5,908 nt of DNA from Caldilineaceae bacterium (lineage in GTDB: Bacteria > Chloroflexota > Anaerolineae > Caldilineales > Caldilineaceae), in NCBI GenBank assembly GCA_012032975.1, contig JAAUPU010000220.1, positions 1 through 5,908 of the forward strand, read 5' to 3'. The notes under the pieces were generated by a model. It had not been told where the DNA came from. It ran no database searches and saw only the letters and a program-made list of their open reading frames with translations. This document shows positions 5,544-5,908 of the stretch, one piece after another. Numbering within the stretch: position 1 is the first letter of the stretch; each line of letters opens with the position of its first letter. Position numbers and translations under genes: made by a program.

Positions 5544-5908
5544 TTATTTCGCGGGGGATTTCATAGCCGAATTCCTGCATACCGGCATTGAGAAAGTCAA
5601 AATAGGTGACGCCCTGGGCCGCGGCATAACGGCCTACGGTATCGCTGCGAATGGGGATACGCGCCAGCGGCAAGCCCAGAAATGCTTCCAAACGCGTCAG
5701 CGTCGCTTCTTGCTGCTGAATAAAGTCTTCAAAGCGCACACGCATCCACTTTGCAGGCTTCGGCGTAGCCTTGACAATTTCGTATTGATATTGCCACGAA
5801 ATCGCACGGCAGGCGCGCAGACGCAACTCTGCAAGCGGCGTACGAGGTGCTGCCAATTGGGCGCGCTGGGTAACCAACTCGGTGGCAATGCGCGCCTGCT
5901 CCACCAAC
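5544..5908 (-). CDS. Sulfotransferase, C-terminal half only (N-terminus beyond window edge)
   Basis: The last about 120 residues of a sulfotransferase closely paralogous to the one at 2597-3329. Matched blocks: 'CRAISWQYQYEIVKAT', 'RVRFEDFIQQQEATLTRLEAFLG', 'LARIPIRSDTVGR', 'GVTYFDF' and 'GMQEFGYE'; by eye more than half the aligned residues are identical. The PAPS-binding loop and R-D-P-R-D region are off the window. As written, the frame does not stop here but runs through 'IPREITNNASD...' into the sulfatase. If one C of the C5 run at 5553-5557 is extra, the protein ends 'GYEIPAK' at TAA 5544, close to the paralog's end 'RYER'. That reading is preferred because of the other homopolymer indels and the ribosome site at 5475-5480. 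A genuine fusion is not excluded. Confidence 0.8.

Noticed and set aside
1..5908. CRISPR arrays, tRNA or rRNA genes, insertion sequences, phage genes
   Set aside because: Reading both strands I saw no regularly spaced repeats, no cloverleaf-like segments, and no transposase or integrase signatures.

Overview
The window looks like a bacterial chromosome fragment of moderately high GC, with every recognisable gene on the minus strand (transcribed right to left). Nothing plasmid-, phage- or transposon-like is visible. The gene mix (PAPS sulfotransferases, a sulfatase-fold enzyme, a universal stress protein, a Phd/PIN toxin-antitoxin pair, a zinc-free medium-chain dehydrogenase with a sugar-phosphate isomerase) would suit an environmental, metagenome-type bacterium. 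Chloroflexota is my guess from general resemblance only; there is no marker gene to prove it.

Layout in transcription order: a sulfotransferase cut by the right edge (about 5908-5544); a sulfatase-family protein (5463-4022); a universal stress protein (3948-3443); a 113-base gap with two inverted repeats; a complete second sulfotransferase, paralogous to the first (3329-2597); a very small membrane-anchored zinc-ribbon protein (2541-2297); a promoter plus a Phd-type antitoxin and PIN/VapC toxin (about 2269-1642); an NAD(P)-dependent medium-chain dehydrogenase (1607-573); and a sugar-phosphate isomerase/epimerase cut by the left edge (524-1).

The dominant oddity is that six of the nine genes are interrupted by small indels. 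Most lie in runs of G/C (or A/T), and each is recognised because family-conserved protein sequence continues in another frame. Eight well-supported sites are listed: about 784, 1126-1129, about 1533, 2502-2505, 2696-2700, 3711-3712, 5169-5171 and 5553-5557. A ninth, at the antitoxin start, is possible. That so many unrelated neighbours are hit, and mostly at homopolymers, points to uncorrected long-read assembly error rather than mass decay. Coordinates below span the repaired genes, so lengths are the repaired lengths.

Functionally there appear to be three themes. The right half holds a possible sulfation module: two sulfotransferases put sulfate on an unknown acceptor, and a neighbouring alkaline-phosphatase-superfamily enzyme may remove or transfer an ester group. 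That enzyme lacks the formylglycine motif, so calling it a true sulfatase is doubtful. The middle holds a self-contained toxin-antitoxin operon with its own strong-looking promoter. The left pair (dehydrogenase then isomerase, 48 bases apart) looks like a sugar or polyol catabolic operon continuing off the window.
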